Assembly: GCF_036320965.1 (NCBI RefSeq)
Contig: NC_092238.1
Location: forward strand, 25,991,903 to 26,055,902
Direction: 5' to 3'
From: Panulirus ornatus
Taxonomy: Eukaryota; Arthropoda; Malacostraca; Decapoda; Palinuridae
Length of the DNA stretch: 64,000 nt
In this document: piece by piece, positions 23,154-36,419 of the stretch
Position numbering within the stretch: the stretch's first letter is position 1
How the letters are laid out: every line of letters begins with the position of its first letter
The notes under the pieces: generated by a model
Databases searched by the model: none
What the model was told of the DNA's origin: nothing
Seen by the model: only the letters and a program-made list of their open reading frames with translations
Position numbers and translations under genes: made by a program

Positions 23154-23908
23154 GTCGTCTTAATGTCATTTGTCTTCCAGGAAGGTATTCCTCCACGCCC
23201 TGATGGCAACACACATCTCAGACCTTGGTACTTTTTTCTCACGTGTTTTTTGTAGGCGTATCAGCACACTACCAAATGCTGTTATACCACAGATAGACGC
23301 GAGAAGTTTATGCAAGGACGATACAAGCCACTTCTGCCAGACTGGATCAATAAAACCCCTCGTGCCCAGAGGGCATTGGCTATTGTGATCAATTCTGTGT
23401 CTGCCAGAGTTTGTGTGTGTGTATCTGTGTCCGCCTGTAGGCTCCGTCAGCGACGGGCACTTCAAAACTTCAAGTACAAGCGAAACAACAGTTCCAATCT
23501 TCGTGGAGTTTTCTTGGAGGGGTGGAGGTATATCTGGGGCAGAAGGGGGGAGCATTTCTATGGGATATTTTTGGGGAAGTAGATGTATGTGTTGGGCACA
23601 CAGAAAACACCGAGGGACACATACGTACATGGAGGGAATGTTACTGAGTAAGGATAGTGTTTCAATTACAGCATAGAAAACACGTCTCTTAGGTTTGAGC
23701 TGCTTCTATGTGGAACTGTGTTGTTCGATTTGGTCGCTGGTGAGGATGTGCGTCGGGGAAGAGGTAAGGAGTGTGCGTTGGAGGGATCACCAGGGAGATG
23801 CCATCTAGCTGGGTAAATGTAGCGAGATGATTAACTCTCATGTGTCATATACAGGACAGCTCACGAGTACTGATTACTGTATCCGTATCTATGACTGTAT
23901 TTTTTTTT
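23154..23908. other. Unannotated sequence
   Basis: Open frames on both strands at 23166-23676 overlap and show no known motif. A splice-acceptor-like tttgtcttccag sits at 23169-23180, but no exon can be supported. Confidence 0.4.
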
Positions 23909-23928
23909 TCTCTCTCTCTCTCTCTCTC

Positions 23929-24005
<77 letters not shown>
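23909..24005. repeat. (CT)n microsatellite
   Basis: CT dinucleotides, about 47 units with one TATTT interruption near 23930. Confidence 0.97.
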
Positions 24006-24007
<2 letters not shown>

Positions 24008-24037
24008 ATTCTCATCAAAGAACGTCCCACTCCAGAG

Positions 24038-24145
24038 GAGTCCACTTTTCCCTGCTACTGAAAGTAGTGCAGCCTTGCGCTGCACAGTCGTTTAGAAAGT
24101 GGTCTTGGGTACCATCAAGACACTTTCGTAGAAATTGGTCCTGGG
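24038..24145 (+). repeat. Dispersed repeat, copy 2
   Basis: Shares gcagcc, tttagaaa, tcttgggta and tggtcct in the same order and spacing as 21205-21305. Confidence 0.5.
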
Positions 24146-24280
24146 GTCGTTATGGATGAAACACTCATTAAATGTACGTATCTCGTTTTCAAGACATTAA
24201 GTCGAGGCTGAGAGATATAACTCCGGGTTGTACATGTTGAAAAAGAATGGAAGAAGAAAGGAAAGAATGTTTGTCCCTTG

Positions 24281-24283
<3 letters not shown>

Positions 24284-24321
<38 letters not shown>
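24284..24321. repeat. (GT)n microsatellite
   Basis: About 18 GT units. Confidence 0.95.
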
Positions 24322-24324
<3 letters not shown>

Positions 24325-24469
24325 TGTGTGGTGAGAGACAGGACACTGGTGGGTAGGAGGCAGATAGTTCAATTTAGGTAATAAAAAATGGGTTGTAGGA
24401 TTGGTGCCTGGGTGAACTAGACAACTTGTAACTGGGTTAACTGGAGAGAAGGGACAGGCCACTCTCGTG

Positions 24470-24470
24470 G

Positions 24471-24546
<76 letters not shown>
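24470..24546. repeat. (GA)n microsatellite
   Basis: GA dinucleotides, about 36 units with one interruption at the left. Confidence 0.97.
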
Positions 24547-24547
<1 letters not shown>

Positions 24548-24694
24548 CAATCTATTAGGCGGCAGGAGATTGTTTTCAGTGTGATTTCCCCTCCCCCCCC
24601 AGCGAGGCCTCCCACGTCCTCAGCCTTAGGGCCTGAGGCTCCTCACAACCTCAGCGAAGGTCGTCCACATTCTCGACATAGAGGGCTGTATGCC

Positions 24695-24790
24695 TCGCCC
24701 CTGAGGGCGGGAGGGAGGCACCAACACCCTCGCCAGTGAGGGCGGGAGGGAGGCACCAACACCCTCGCCAATGAGGGCGGGAGGGAGTCA
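24695..24790. repeat. 35-bp tandem repeat, ~3 copies
   Basis: The unit carries gagggcgggagggaggcacc and aacaccctcgcc. Confidence 0.88.
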
Positions 24791-25489
24791 GTACTCGACC
24801 CTATACCATGAGCCAGTCCTCACCGCCTACCCTGGCTGCAGGACACCGTGCCGACCACACACACTTCTCATCAGATTCACGTCAAAACCAGTTCTCATTC
24901 TTGAGCGAATCCAGCTTGACGTACCCACACGTGTTGGCCAGGGGTGGTTAGTTCTCTCATGTGTATCCCCAGTTGAACGGAGACGTATTTCATGTGCTCG
25001 ATAGACATTGAATGTTAGAGGTTCACTCCTTCAAACGACAGACACTACGTCCTGCAGGAGGCTTCACTGGAACTCTGTGTGCTGTTATATATATATATAT
25101 ATAATCCATGTTCTTTGATTTCATAGAAACTGAAAACCACTTTATGTGTCACCTGCAAAGCATGGAAAACACTTAGGGTTTCCTTTATGTGTTTTCTTTT
25201 TTCCGTCTATCCATCATCCATCTTTGGGAATCACATTTTAACATCAAACTTTAGTTATAGCAAGAAATGTTAAGTTGAATATGAAACTTTATATACTCTC
25301 TCCCAGCATCTAGATACTAAATTGGAGTAAGGCCCATAACTCTAGGTTTGATTTTGGAGGCATCTCATCAAAAGGATTAATCTGGGATTTATCTTGGCTC
25401 ATACTTTGAAGAAAATTCTACCTCTGACCATGGAACATAATAAGGATGTTTTTTTATGTAACTACACTGCAGTGCAGATGACACAAATA
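24791..25489. other. Unannotated sequence
   Basis: No gene recognised. A short (AT)n lies at 25086-25102. Confidence 0.45.
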
Positions 25490-26262
25490 TTCCATGGAAC
25501 ACCCCTCTAGTTAATTGGATTTTGTAGAACCCTTCAAAAGGAAGCTTTCATTCATTTATGTTTGTACTCTTCCACTATATCTCCCCATGGCACAGATGAT
25601 CTTCCTCTAGCAATATCACCTTCAATTGTCCTATCATACACTCCTTGTAAACTCCCTATCTTCCATTATGATAGCATGCCCAAGCTACCTCAAAGTATTA
25701 CGTTTCACTTACCTATCACTCCTTAATTCTCTCCCTTTGCATTTCCTGCAATATCACAACACTCATACACCCCTTCATTTCTTTCTTCACTCCATCCAGT
25801 CATACCACATGCTCCTCAAATAATTCCTTTCCACAGCCTGGATTCTTGACTTCTGTGACTCATTCCATTTCCGTGTTTTGGCTGCAAAGGGCAGGGTCAG
25901 GAGAACTGTGCTGTCCCTGAATCCTTTCATCATTTCCATACTTACACTTTCACCCTTTGTTATTCTGTTAAGGGACTCATTGACTCTTCTACTTTATACT
26001 GCTCTCTCTCTTATTTCTTCTTCCATATCACTAAACTCATCCAAGATAGATCCTAAATATTTAAATTCTCTTACTTGTAGGCTTTTTCTACCCATATCTG
26101 TAAAGCAGTTTAGTACACTTTCTTTTCTTACTCTGTAGGGATTTGCAAAATCTATGCTTTCACTCTGTTTCCTTTCAAACACCATTACTTTACTCATATT
26201 TACCATTAATTGCTTATGCTTACACCCGTCATAAGATGTACGATTTTCTGCAACTCCACCTT
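25490..26262 (-). pseudogene. Decayed LINE reverse transcriptase, 3' half (second LINE family)
   Basis: Minus-strand pieces in order from 26262 downward: NMSKVMVFERK (RT block D), REFKYLGSILDE (block E, preceded by NPYRV), EIRERAV, then the tail domain GFRDSTVLL, ESQKSRIQAVERNYLRSMW, GHAIIMEDREFTRSVYD and IARGRSSVPWGDIVEEYK near 25620. Stops and frameshifts separate these pieces. Order and spacing fit the region after the FADD motif in a LINE related to, but distinct from, LINE-A. The 5' part stops at a short (AT)n at 26264-26279, where SINE-B begins. The frame differs in detail from LINE-A (VMVFER versus VIRYSR). Confidence 0.7.
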
Positions 26263-26280
26263 CATATATATATATATATC

Positions 26281-26640
<360 letters not shown>

Positions 26641-26707
26641 GCACCCTAAGGATTCCTTTCATGGGGCTATAGTTTTTTTTTTATATTAACAAGAGAAAAG
26701 AATAAAC

Positions 26708-26708
26708 A

Positions 26709-26785
<77 letters not shown>

Positions 26786-26803
26786 ACACACACACACACA
26801 CAC
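26708..26803. repeat. (CA)n microsatellite
   Basis: About 47 CA units with one TA interruption. Confidence 0.97.
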
Positions 26804-26814
26804 TCCTCTAGTCT

Positions 26815-27010
26815 CCTTTCTCCCTCTCCAGACCCCCTGCTTCCCCTCCAGACCCCCTGCTTCCCCTCCAGGTCCCCTGCTTCCCCTTCCAGACCCCCTG
26901 CTTCCCCTGCAGACCTCCTGCTCCCCCTGCAGACCCCCTGCTCCCCCTCCAGACCCCCTGCTTCCCCTCCAGACCCCCTGCTTCCCCTCCAGACCCCCTG
27001 CTTCCCCTCC
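26815..27010. repeat. 20-bp C-rich minisatellite, ~10 copies
   Basis: The unit is close to gaccccctgcttcccctcca, with a few variants (ggtcccc, gcagacctcc). Confidence 0.94.
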
Positions 27011-27519
27011 AAGTTCCACAGTCAACAAACCTTCTCTGTGTCACTTTGGACGATGATAGTAAAGTGAAAAATCACGTTCATACCATCAGTCTTGTGAACA
27101 CTTTCCATTGATCTAAAGCATTTACGTCTCCCTTACGTTGGTTTCTCTAACACTAATCATCAGGAGGAACTGGACTTACTGGTCGTCCGGCCTCTCTCCT
27201 GGTGTCATCCACCGGCTTGGGATGAGACTAGCGCACCATACCCGCCACCGTCAGCTCTTCCCATGTGAGATGCCTTGTCCCGGAGTTGAAGTTCGATACT
27301 ACAGTCGCATCGGAACCGATATAAACCCTTTACAAGCCACAACAAGAACAGACCCATCCTACCCAACGCCAACATCATTGTTATTTAGTTAATTATACAC
27401 AAACTTCCAACTTCGGTGCGAAGTTTGTCTGTCTAAACCACCCCTCATTATAACTTCCGTCTATTGCATTTATTTCCTCAGTGTATATTCAACTTTTGGC
27501 TACACTCATGTCAATGAAT
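27011..27519. other. Unannotated sequence
   Basis: Nothing recognised. Confidence 0.45.
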
Positions 27520-27617
27520 AGATTATTATTGTTATTATTATTATCATTATTATTATTATTGTTATTATTATTATTATTATATTATTATTATTATTATTAT
27601 TAGTATTAGTATTATTG
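27520..27617. repeat. (ATT)n microsatellite
   Basis: TTA trinucleotides with GTT, ATC and AGT variants. Confidence 0.95.
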
Positions 27618-27769
27618 CACATCCATGCTATGCGAACCTCGCCCTTGTAGACATTATAATTAGTGACGTCTCTCTTGCCAACATTTAAAGCCGATGCAGC
27701 ACACAAGTTGGTACAGGATACCCGCTCTGTGTCACGGGGGACCCTGCTGCCTCCTAGGGGGGTAAGACA

Positions 27770-28140
27770 GTGCTATGTTGGATATTGCAGGACTATGGTG
27801 GGTGTTGCCATGGTGGATTATTATCATTCTGTGGTTGGTATTTTACACTGTCGTGGTGGATATCTTCGTCCTATAGTGGATATTACAGTGCCATGGAGGA
27901 TACAACAGTGCCATGGAGGATATTACTGTGCCATGGTGGAGATTACAGTGCCATGGAGGATGGAACTGTGCTGCAAAGAATATTACAGTGCCATGGTGGA
28001 TATTGCAGTGTCTTTTGAGACAGCTACTGTGCCTTGAAGAATACAACAGTGTCATGAAAGATACGACAGTGTCTTAGAGAATATCACAGTGCCATTAGGT
28101 ATATTACAGTGCCATGCAGGATACTGCAGTGTCATGAATG
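27770..28140. repeat. ~20-bp minisatellite, degenerate
   Basis: About 17 copies of a unit near gaggatattacagtgccatg. The 27880-28010 copies are the best conserved. Confidence 0.88.
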
Positions 28141-28244
28141 GTGTAACTCAGCTCCGGGGAAATATTACAGCGGTGTTCTGAACCTCATTTACCTAATAAC
28201 ATATTATAACCACATGTGTTGTAATGCATACTGATATACAATAA

Positions 28245-28247
<3 letters not shown>

Positions 28248-28317
<70 letters not shown>
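28248..28317. repeat. (AT)n microsatellite
   Basis: About 34 AT units. Confidence 0.97.
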
Positions 28318-28322
<5 letters not shown>

Positions 28323-28626
28323 GACATGTAGTTTTCCTTCTGAGGGGTCCACACGTACTTACATCTGAAAGAACCAGCTCACAAGTACTCACACCTCCAG
28401 CTTGAAGTGTTCACCACACGTCTTGCCTGACGAAGAGGATCCATTCCTCTGCGCCGCCGCCAGCAGTACCGAAGTATCTATCCTCGGATCATCTGGGACT
28501 GATGTAAACCCTCCTCATGTCAAGTCTTGTTTTAAATGTTGCCCTTAAGTGTTCCAGTCGTGTTTCTTCTTCCTCCTTGGCAGGATGCTGAAGAGTCGTC
28601 CACGCTTCCTGGTTGGCCGGTCATAC
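28318..28626. other. Unannotated sequence
   Basis: Nothing recognised. Confidence 0.45.
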
Positions 28627-28661
28627 GTTATGTTATGTTATGTTATGTTATGTTATGTTTT
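28627..28661. repeat. (TTATG)n pentanucleotide repeat
   Basis: Six to seven exact copies of GTTAT. It differs by one base from the arthropod telomere unit TTAGG, but is too short and too different to call telomeric. Confidence 0.92.
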
Positions 28662-28770
28662 CGATGTTGTTCCATGGTGATATGACTTAACAACTGGGCA
28701 TCTTCCCTCGTTGAGAGGCTTACGGGGTTTAACGCATTCTAGTATTGTGCCTGCATTGTGTTGCCTTGCG

Positions 28771-28771
<1 letters not shown>

Positions 28772-28849
<78 letters not shown>
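28772..28849. repeat. (GA)n microsatellite
   Basis: About 38 GA units. Confidence 0.97.
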
Positions 28850-28850
<1 letters not shown>

Positions 28851-29282
28851 CGAATTGCAGTGTTCCTAGCTGAAATTTTCACTATAAGAGAATTGGGAAT
28901 ACGATCCCATCTTCCAGTCGAATGGACGGGTTCGCTACCATTCCCAAGCCTATACAATTCCAGGTGTGCAAACATTGTCTTCTTTATTCCAAATTTCAAT
29001 TTTTGTATTTTACAAGAGACGAACTGTATTATTTGTGTCAGATTCTTTTCCTTACTTGGCTTTTCTCTCCTTAATGAGAGTTCCATCAGTGCAGCCCCTC
29101 TGTCCCACAGTTCTTCTGCCGGAGAACCGAACACAGATGGAAGATAATGCAGTGACTAATTCTTGAGCGCAAAATCTTTATGAAGTCTTTAACATTAGCA
29201 TGAGAACACGGAGGAAAAGGCTTGAGATAATTTCTCATGAGAAATCGCCAACCTTCTGACAAAATTGTGAAACATGAGAAAC
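28850..29282. other. Unannotated sequence
   Basis: Overlapping open frames on both strands with no known motif. Confidence 0.4.
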
Positions 29283-29283
29283 G

Positions 29284-29361
<78 letters not shown>
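29283..29361. repeat. (CA)n(TA)n(TG)n self-complementary microsatellite
   Basis: About 11 CA, 15 TA and 14 TG units in direct succession. The CA and TG arms are reverse complements with the TA core between, so the whole 79 bp can fold on itself. Confidence 0.96.
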
Positions 29362-29363
<2 letters not shown>

Positions 29364-29499
29364 TACATAGGAGTGAAGACATGGCATATATAAACATGGT
29401 TAAGAGACGGAGCAACACTAGCGTGGAACTCTCTCTCCATGAAAGACAAATACTAACCACACAAGCGCAAACACAGGGAACACTGTACTGCCAAACAGT

Positions 29500-29501
<2 letters not shown>

Positions 29502-29567
<66 letters not shown>
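29502..29567. repeat. (CT)n microsatellite
   Basis: About 33 CT units. Confidence 0.97.
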
Positions 29568-29571
<4 letters not shown>

Positions 29572-30097
29572 TAAGAGATAAGTCTAGACATAGCCCAACG
29601 GGCCCCCCCCCCCCTTTTGACTGTCTTTCCCATGTGCTCCTGTGTACACACTCAAGAGACAAGCAGTTTCCTCAAAGTTTCCTTAGATTCTATTTCCCAT
29701 CAAGTCTTCACATCCACTTCCTATAACACAGTAACTAGGTGAAGAGCGTTCGTAAAGACCAGCCCACGATACCTCCTCCCTCCTTCCCTCTTGGTAGCCT
29801 TACATGAGTACATTATTTGCAAAAGAAACGGGTCCTAGGTAACCATCCATCTCATCAACTCCTTTCCCGAATTCCCCATACCATCCCTCGTGTGTTTGCT
29901 CAGCGGACCAAAGACCCCCAGCACTCGTCGCCTTCTTCGTCCTGCAGGGGCCTGTCCTGTGTAAACAAAATTTCCCTCACTTCCTGAGATTATTTAGCCG
30001 CCCTGATCCAATATGGGTCCTGTGCTGTGTATTCAGCTGGCAAACTTGCTCCCAGCTAGTATATGGTATTTCAGACATGAAAATGTGTTGGAAAGGT

Positions 30098-30100
<3 letters not shown>
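29568..30100. other. Unannotated sequence
   Basis: Nothing recognised. A C13 run lies at 29605. Confidence 0.45.

Positions 30101-30178
<78 letters not shown>
30101..30178. repeat. (AT)n microsatellite
   Basis: About 39 AT units. It abuts the 5' end of a LINE-A fragment. Confidence 0.97.
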
Positions 30179-30179
<1 letters not shown>

Positions 30180-30181
<2 letters not shown>

Positions 30182-30512
30182 TACAGAACATACTCAACAC
30201 ATAGACTAGCGCAGACCGGGAAGGAACAGTGTGGTCTCAGGAGTGGTAGAGGATGTGTGGATCAGGTGTTTGCTGTAAAGAATATATGTGAAAAATAGAG
30301 AGGGGCGAGTATGCATGCAGTGTGAGGATAATGAGAGGACCTAGGAAGTGAGTTAGTTGTTCGCTGATGATACAGCATTGGTGGGAGATTCGAGTAAGAA
30401 GCTGTTGTTTGAGTTCGAAAGAGTGCGTGAAAGGAAGTTTGGACTAAATGTGAATAAAAGAAAGGTTACTGGGTTTAACAGGGTTGAGGGACAGGTTAGT
30501 TAGGGTGTGTTA
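30180..30512 (+). pseudogene. LINE-A RT fragment with internal deletion
   Basis: The first part reads GKEQCGLRSGRGCVDQVFAV and KNICEK, matching LINE-A GEEQCGFRSGRGCVDQVFAL closely. A stop follows. The sequence then jumps to tgttcgctgatgatacagca, which corresponds to LINE-A LFADDTAL, and continues through FGLNVNKRKV and NRVEGQV to about 30512. About 330 bp that should lie between, including the first catalytic Asp block, are missing. Diverged and inactive. Its 5' truncation point lies against (AT)n. Confidence 0.82.
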
Positions 30513-31132
30513 GAAAATAGAGGTTCTACATCATAGCACAGATTGACATGGTTGGAAGCAAGACGCTAGTTTCAACCATAGATGACATGGTAGACGTGAT
30601 GGTGCCAGTGCCAACCATAGATGGCACTCTTGAGAGCAGATGACTTCTTCCTTGCTGGAGGTAGCTCAATATTCACTCTACTCAGGTTTTCCTCTCATTA
30701 CCAACTCAAAAGAATCCAGCTGTCGCCCCTACTAGGGAGCCGCCTGGGTTCATATTATGGTTGAGTAGAGCAAGAAGTGTTCTTTTTTATGCTCAGCGCT
30801 TAGATAAAGTGGGTTGCCTGACGACGCATGATAATAATCAATAGACTCCGCTCACTCACACCTCCAGACTACATCACCAAAGTTGCATCTCCCTTGGCTA
30901 CGTCGAACATCTTTTTTCTGTGTTATGGAATAACTGGTTGATCTACCTGGACTATTTAATCTACCTTAACCAATTAATCTACGTGGACCATTTAATCTAC
31001 CCGGGGGCCATTCATCTTCATAAAATGCGTACCCCTCATCATGGTAACACCGACTTGGGTGGAGGGTAAGCTAATCTTAATAATCATCATTTTTCTAGAA
31101 ATTTAAGATTTTTTTAACACTTACCAACACAC
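30513..31132. other. Unannotated sequence
   Basis: No gene recognised. The phrase tgctggaggtagctcaata at 30654 recalls the dispersed repeat at 21.2 kb, but the match is short. Confidence 0.4.
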
Positions 31133-31142
31133 TATATATATA

Positions 31143-31215
<73 letters not shown>
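31133..31215. repeat. (AT)n microsatellite
   Basis: About 40 TA units with one TCTA interruption at the left. Confidence 0.97.
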
Positions 31216-31219
<4 letters not shown>

Positions 31220-31465
31220 GTGTTTTTTTTTACAAAGTCATGGGATAATATCGTAACTATATATTTGCATCTGAAGAAATCGTCAACGTGTTGCCAAGTT
31301 TATGTAGCCCAGGACCTACCTTGTTCAGATATTAGTGAACTGCTCTGGAGCACACACTCAGCTCCTGCTGCAGCCAGAAATAAGGTCACACAATCCATGA
31401 ATATCTACGCATCACCTGGTGACCATCTTTAATGTGAGCAGGAAACCTCCGGGTATTTCGAACTG

Positions 31466-31539
<74 letters not shown>
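31466..31539. repeat. (CA)n microsatellite
   Basis: About 36 CA units. A further short CA run lies at 31728-31750. Confidence 0.97.
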
Positions 31540-31540
<1 letters not shown>

Positions 31541-31750
31541 CGTTCTCTGCTCCACACACTCTCCACGAAGAACCTCCAGTCCTCTCAACTAGCATCATGC
31601 AGAATAAATGAATAAGCAAAATGAGTTGATAAATGATTGATAAACAGAATAGATGAATAGATACATTTGAGGATTATCTGAAAATGCAGTAAACTCTTCA
31701 TCTTTCTTTAATGAACCCAACATATTGCACACACACACACACACACACAC

Positions 31751-33377
31751 GTTACCAAAGCATCTCTCCTCAAAACGCGTCACATACGGTGCTTCTGCGC
31801 GGTGTTGCTTTCCGTCCATTGACTAATTGATTTCCGCACATAACCCATCCTCGAGGCACCACAACCCATCACGACCCCGCGAAAGATCAACACGAACAGG
31901 TATACATACATCACAGAGGTAAACGAAACTCCTGCAAGCCGGAATAAAGTTCCGCTTTGCAACTAGGGACATTATTGTCTTAATTATTGACGTCCCATAA
32001 CTCTAACCCAATGTCCTGTGTTGAGGTCATCGTAGACCCGAACACTGAAACGGTTATGTGCAAGTAGGCGTAATATTAACCTCCCGAGTGTGAGTTGAAA
32101 GTCAGTAATATGAGTGTCAGGTGGTGAGGACGGAATGGGTGTTGGATATGTCCCTTTTTTCTCTCCTCGTACGTGACTGTAGGTGGTAGTGGAGATGGTC
32201 AACACACACAGTACACCCTAAGCATCTACAGCAGATGTGTAGCTTCATCATCAGGTGTGGTTTGTGGTTATGGTTGGTGGTGTAACCATCCGATGTGTCC
32301 TTCCCTCTCTCGTCTCACCAGATTCTGTATATCGTAAAGTTGCTGTGAGGTTAAGGGAATGACAGTAGACAACCTGTAAAAGTAGTTCTTTAGCCGTCCT
32401 TAATGGACAACAAAACTAGAAGTGTAGAAGGGAAACGGGCAATACTCTAGAAAAAAAGAGGATAATACATTCACAAAACAATGATAATCTAATAAGACTT
32501 AGCTCTTGAATTCTTCCTCGAGTTTGTAAATGACGAGGTGGCAGTCAGCAGACGGACTTCAGACTGGCAATCCTTCAGTCATGGTCTGTACTTCGACTCT
32601 GTGCATTTCATGGATGAGAATACAAACTCGTCAAGATATATCCATCCACAGGAAATGTTCTGCCTCAACATAAAGCACTTCATAACAGGAGGTAATTTTC
32701 TGCGTCCACGAGGTTTTATATATGTGGCTTCTGCGTCCACAAGATTTGTATATGTGGCCTTTTTTTGTGTTTTTTTTTTCCTTCATTGTTGGCACCTTAC
32801 AACACATGTTCCTCCACTTCCGTGTGAAGATGATCATCTTACGAACTTGGCCTTTACGATACCGTCAGATACAGGATTATATTTTCTTTATACCTGTTCA
32901 CCGTTTCCCTGGCTTATATTTGAGTGGTGATCATGAATACAAGATATCTAAAGATAGTGTCGGCATCATGGACTTCCTGGGATTATTATTATATATTAAG
33001 GACGGCAAAGGATATGATTATGAAATGAAAGAAAGTGGAAAGTGGCAAAAGTTCTTAAAACTGGAAGCCAGAGATGCTGCGATCTGTTGGTTAATTATAC
33101 TACATCTAGAATAGACAATTGGTCGCTCCTTACAAACTCGTAATGTACCGCACCACCAAAATCAATGTTTTTGTGTCTCATTCGTTGTAGAATATTTGTA
33201 CAAGGTCATGTTACCCAATGACCAATTACACCAACTTCGTATTTGAAGATCATCACAACTGCTACCATAATAATAAGTGAATCTTTATTGGTCTGTAATC
33301 ACCTCACGTAAATGGAGACATGGAGAACATCATTGGTCTTCTGCAGTCAACTCACGTATCTTGGAGACGTGCTATGA
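31751..33377. other. Unannotated sequence
   Basis: A 30 bp duplication with ctgcgtccac lies at 32700-32760. Overlapping open frames at 32538-33114 (+) show no domain I recognise. Otherwise nothing seen. Confidence 0.45.
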
Positions 33378-33381
33378 GAGA

Positions 33382-33445
<64 letters not shown>
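33378..33445. repeat. (GA)n microsatellite
   Basis: About 33 GA units with one GGG interruption. Confidence 0.97.
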
Positions 33446-33447
<2 letters not shown>

Positions 33448-33844
33448 GTTTGGTAGAGTGATGGGAAGATCATTTTCAGAGACGCGGGCGAAGATCTTGT
33501 ATTATGTCCCACTGAACCCAGACCCCACACTGCCAGTTGGCTGTGACAGCCATGAACCCTCAAAGGAGAAATCAAACACACTGTGTGTGGCAGCTCCTCC
33601 GCTCAATATCCTTTACATCTCCAGCACCTGGCTTCGATGACTGGGCCAGTGTCGCTTAATGTGTGATTATGACGGAGAAGGCACTAAAATTATGCAAATT
33701 TAGCAACGAATCTTTTCCTCTTAAAACTGAATCGAGTATTTACTTTGATCATCTGAGAATTTGACTCAACAGAACGACACTGAACAAGTTTCATCATTTG
33801 GAGAATATGAACTGCTTTCTTCTCACAGAATGTGTATGTATTTG

Positions 33845-33846
33845 TG

Positions 33847-33909
<63 letters not shown>
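33845..33909. repeat. (GT)n microsatellite
   Basis: About 31 GT units. Confidence 0.97.
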
Positions 33910-33911
<2 letters not shown>

Positions 33912-34840
33912 TATATTACGATGTTTTTTGTATCGTTAGTTGTTATTATGATATGAATATTTGTGCATCTTCTTAAATGAAAATATATCGAAGGATTTTG
34001 CTGTATGATATGAGGTGATAATATCCTCATATAATCTATATTAGGTCCTTCCCTAATGACCTGAGCCTGCCAGTCATGAGTCATCTGGATCAGTTTATCT
34101 GAGAGACTTTGACGTATACGATAGCCAGTCATGATGACTGAGGCCACCATCAGTGTCTCTTTGTCTTCAAGTAGGTGTTCTCCAACCCCTTCCTTTACGA
34201 CGAAAATCGACCATATCGCATCTAAGTGTATATATGTTTTGGCTCGAGTCTGGGGGGGGGGGGGGGAGGTGTAAGTAAAGAACATGATACACCAGTGAAG
34301 CAACCTACCCATCCTCGTTTTTCATCTCATTCCTCCACTCACATTTTTGTTTTGTTGTCTTCGCTTCCTCCTGCGCCCCATTCAGGAGCCGGCATCTGCC
34401 TCACCACGGTTGGTTGACCAACAATTTCTTCTCTCTCTTACCACATCAATTTTAGAGCCTCCATTTACGCTTCCATAAAGCCCGAGGCTATACGATATTC
34501 CCATCACTCTCTCCGTCGCTCTGACGTCCTGGGTTCTTCCTCAAGTTTATTCAGGCTTACCATTTTCTTGGCCTTTATTGCTCAGCTCTTTAAAAGGATT
34601 TGTGTTATATTTTTGCCACTAGAGAGAAAGCCTTAGGCTTTGTCTTTTATTTCCCATTTTCTTCTTCAAGCATTTTCTTTTTTTTTTATTTTTGTATTGG
34701 AAAGGTTTATCCTTGAGGGGACTTGAAGCTCATGACTAGTCACCTTTCACGTAAAAAAAAAGAGAAAATGACTTGAGATACGTTGTGGTCTGACGAGAGG
34801 CGAAGACTTTAGTTTGATTCTTACAATGATAATCTTAGAT
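33910..34840. other. Unannotated sequence
   Basis: No gene recognised. A G-run of about 16 bases lies at 34251-34266 and a T run at 34679. Confidence 0.45.
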
Positions 34841-34841
34841 A

Positions 34842-35348
<507 letters not shown>

Positions 35349-35602
35349 TAACCTCATGATGTTCGCTGGTACCCAAGTGGAGCGGCATTACCAAGTGCAC
35401 ATTTCCGTGACGCAAGGGCCTGTGTGCTCCCTGCCACAACAGTTAACATTGTGTATATACATGAATGTCTGACTGGGAATGGCATCATTGTTCTAGGTTT
35501 TGTTATTATCACAGGATGATCATGAAGTTATGTAGTGAACAAAGGGATTTGTTATTACAAGATGGTTGCCTCATGTTGCGAACGAAGGAGAGGTTAGCTG
35601 GG

Positions 35603-35609
<7 letters not shown>

Positions 35610-35691
<82 letters not shown>

Positions 35692-35696
35692 TCTCT
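35610..35696. repeat. (CT)n microsatellite
   Basis: About 42 CT units. Confidence 0.97.
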
Positions 35697-35849
35697 TTCC
35701 CCGTGCACCTGAGAGGCAGTAGTGTACCACCGGTGTTGACCTGAGATCCCATTCTGCTGGACTTGATCTTTCTGGGAAGTCGTTCAACAAGTACCAGCGT
35801 TACTGTGTGAGTCAGAGGTTGTCATTCTGCTTGAGATGAATCTTTGTAC

Positions 35850-36145
35850 CAACACCCACGTCTGGTGGTGGCCACTACACCTCTCCTACACCCACGTCTG
35901 GTAGTGGCCACTACACCTCTCCTACACCCACGTCGGATAGTGGCCACTACACCTCCCCTACACCCACGTCTGGTAGTAGCCACTACACCTCCCCTACACC
36001 CACGTCTGGTAGTGGCCACTACACCTCTCCTACACCCACGTCGGGTAGTGGCCACTACACCTCACCTACACCCGCGTGTGTTGCTGGCCACTACACCTCA
36101 CCAACACCCACGTCGGGTGCTGGCCACTACACCTCACCGACGTAA
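35850..36145. repeat. 36-bp minisatellite, 8 copies
   Basis: The unit carries cacccacgtctggtagtggc and cactacacctc, with tctgg/tcggg variants. The unit length is a multiple of three, so it gives open frames on both strands. Confidence 0.95.
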
Positions 36146-36357
36146 GTGGCTGTGTATATCTGACGCAAGAGAATTATACGGCACAGGTCTTTGGCCTGTC
36201 CAAAGGTGAATACATTATACATCTGTTGATATTTAAAGGGTAACTGTGGTGGAAGAGAGGCCACCTTAGGTACAGTGTTGTACTGTAATATCCATTCAGG
36301 ATATGATTTCATTGGGAAAATGGAGGTCATGATAAGGAAATATTCTTTGTTATTATC

Positions 36358-36418
36358 ATCAATATTGTTATTATTATTATCATATTATTGTTATTATTAT
36401 TATTATTATTATTATTCT
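36358..36418. repeat. (ATT)n microsatellite
   Basis: About 20 imperfect TTA units, directly beside the SINE-B tail. Confidence 0.95.
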
Positions 36419-36419
36419 T

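Noticed and set aside
23166..23630. 154-codon minus-strand frame and a plus-strand acceptor-like site at 23169-23180
   Set aside because: No matching donor, no domain, and overlapping frames on both strands.
28627..28661. Telomere-like repeat
   Set aside because: The unit is TTATG, not TTAGG, with only six to seven copies inside unique sequence.
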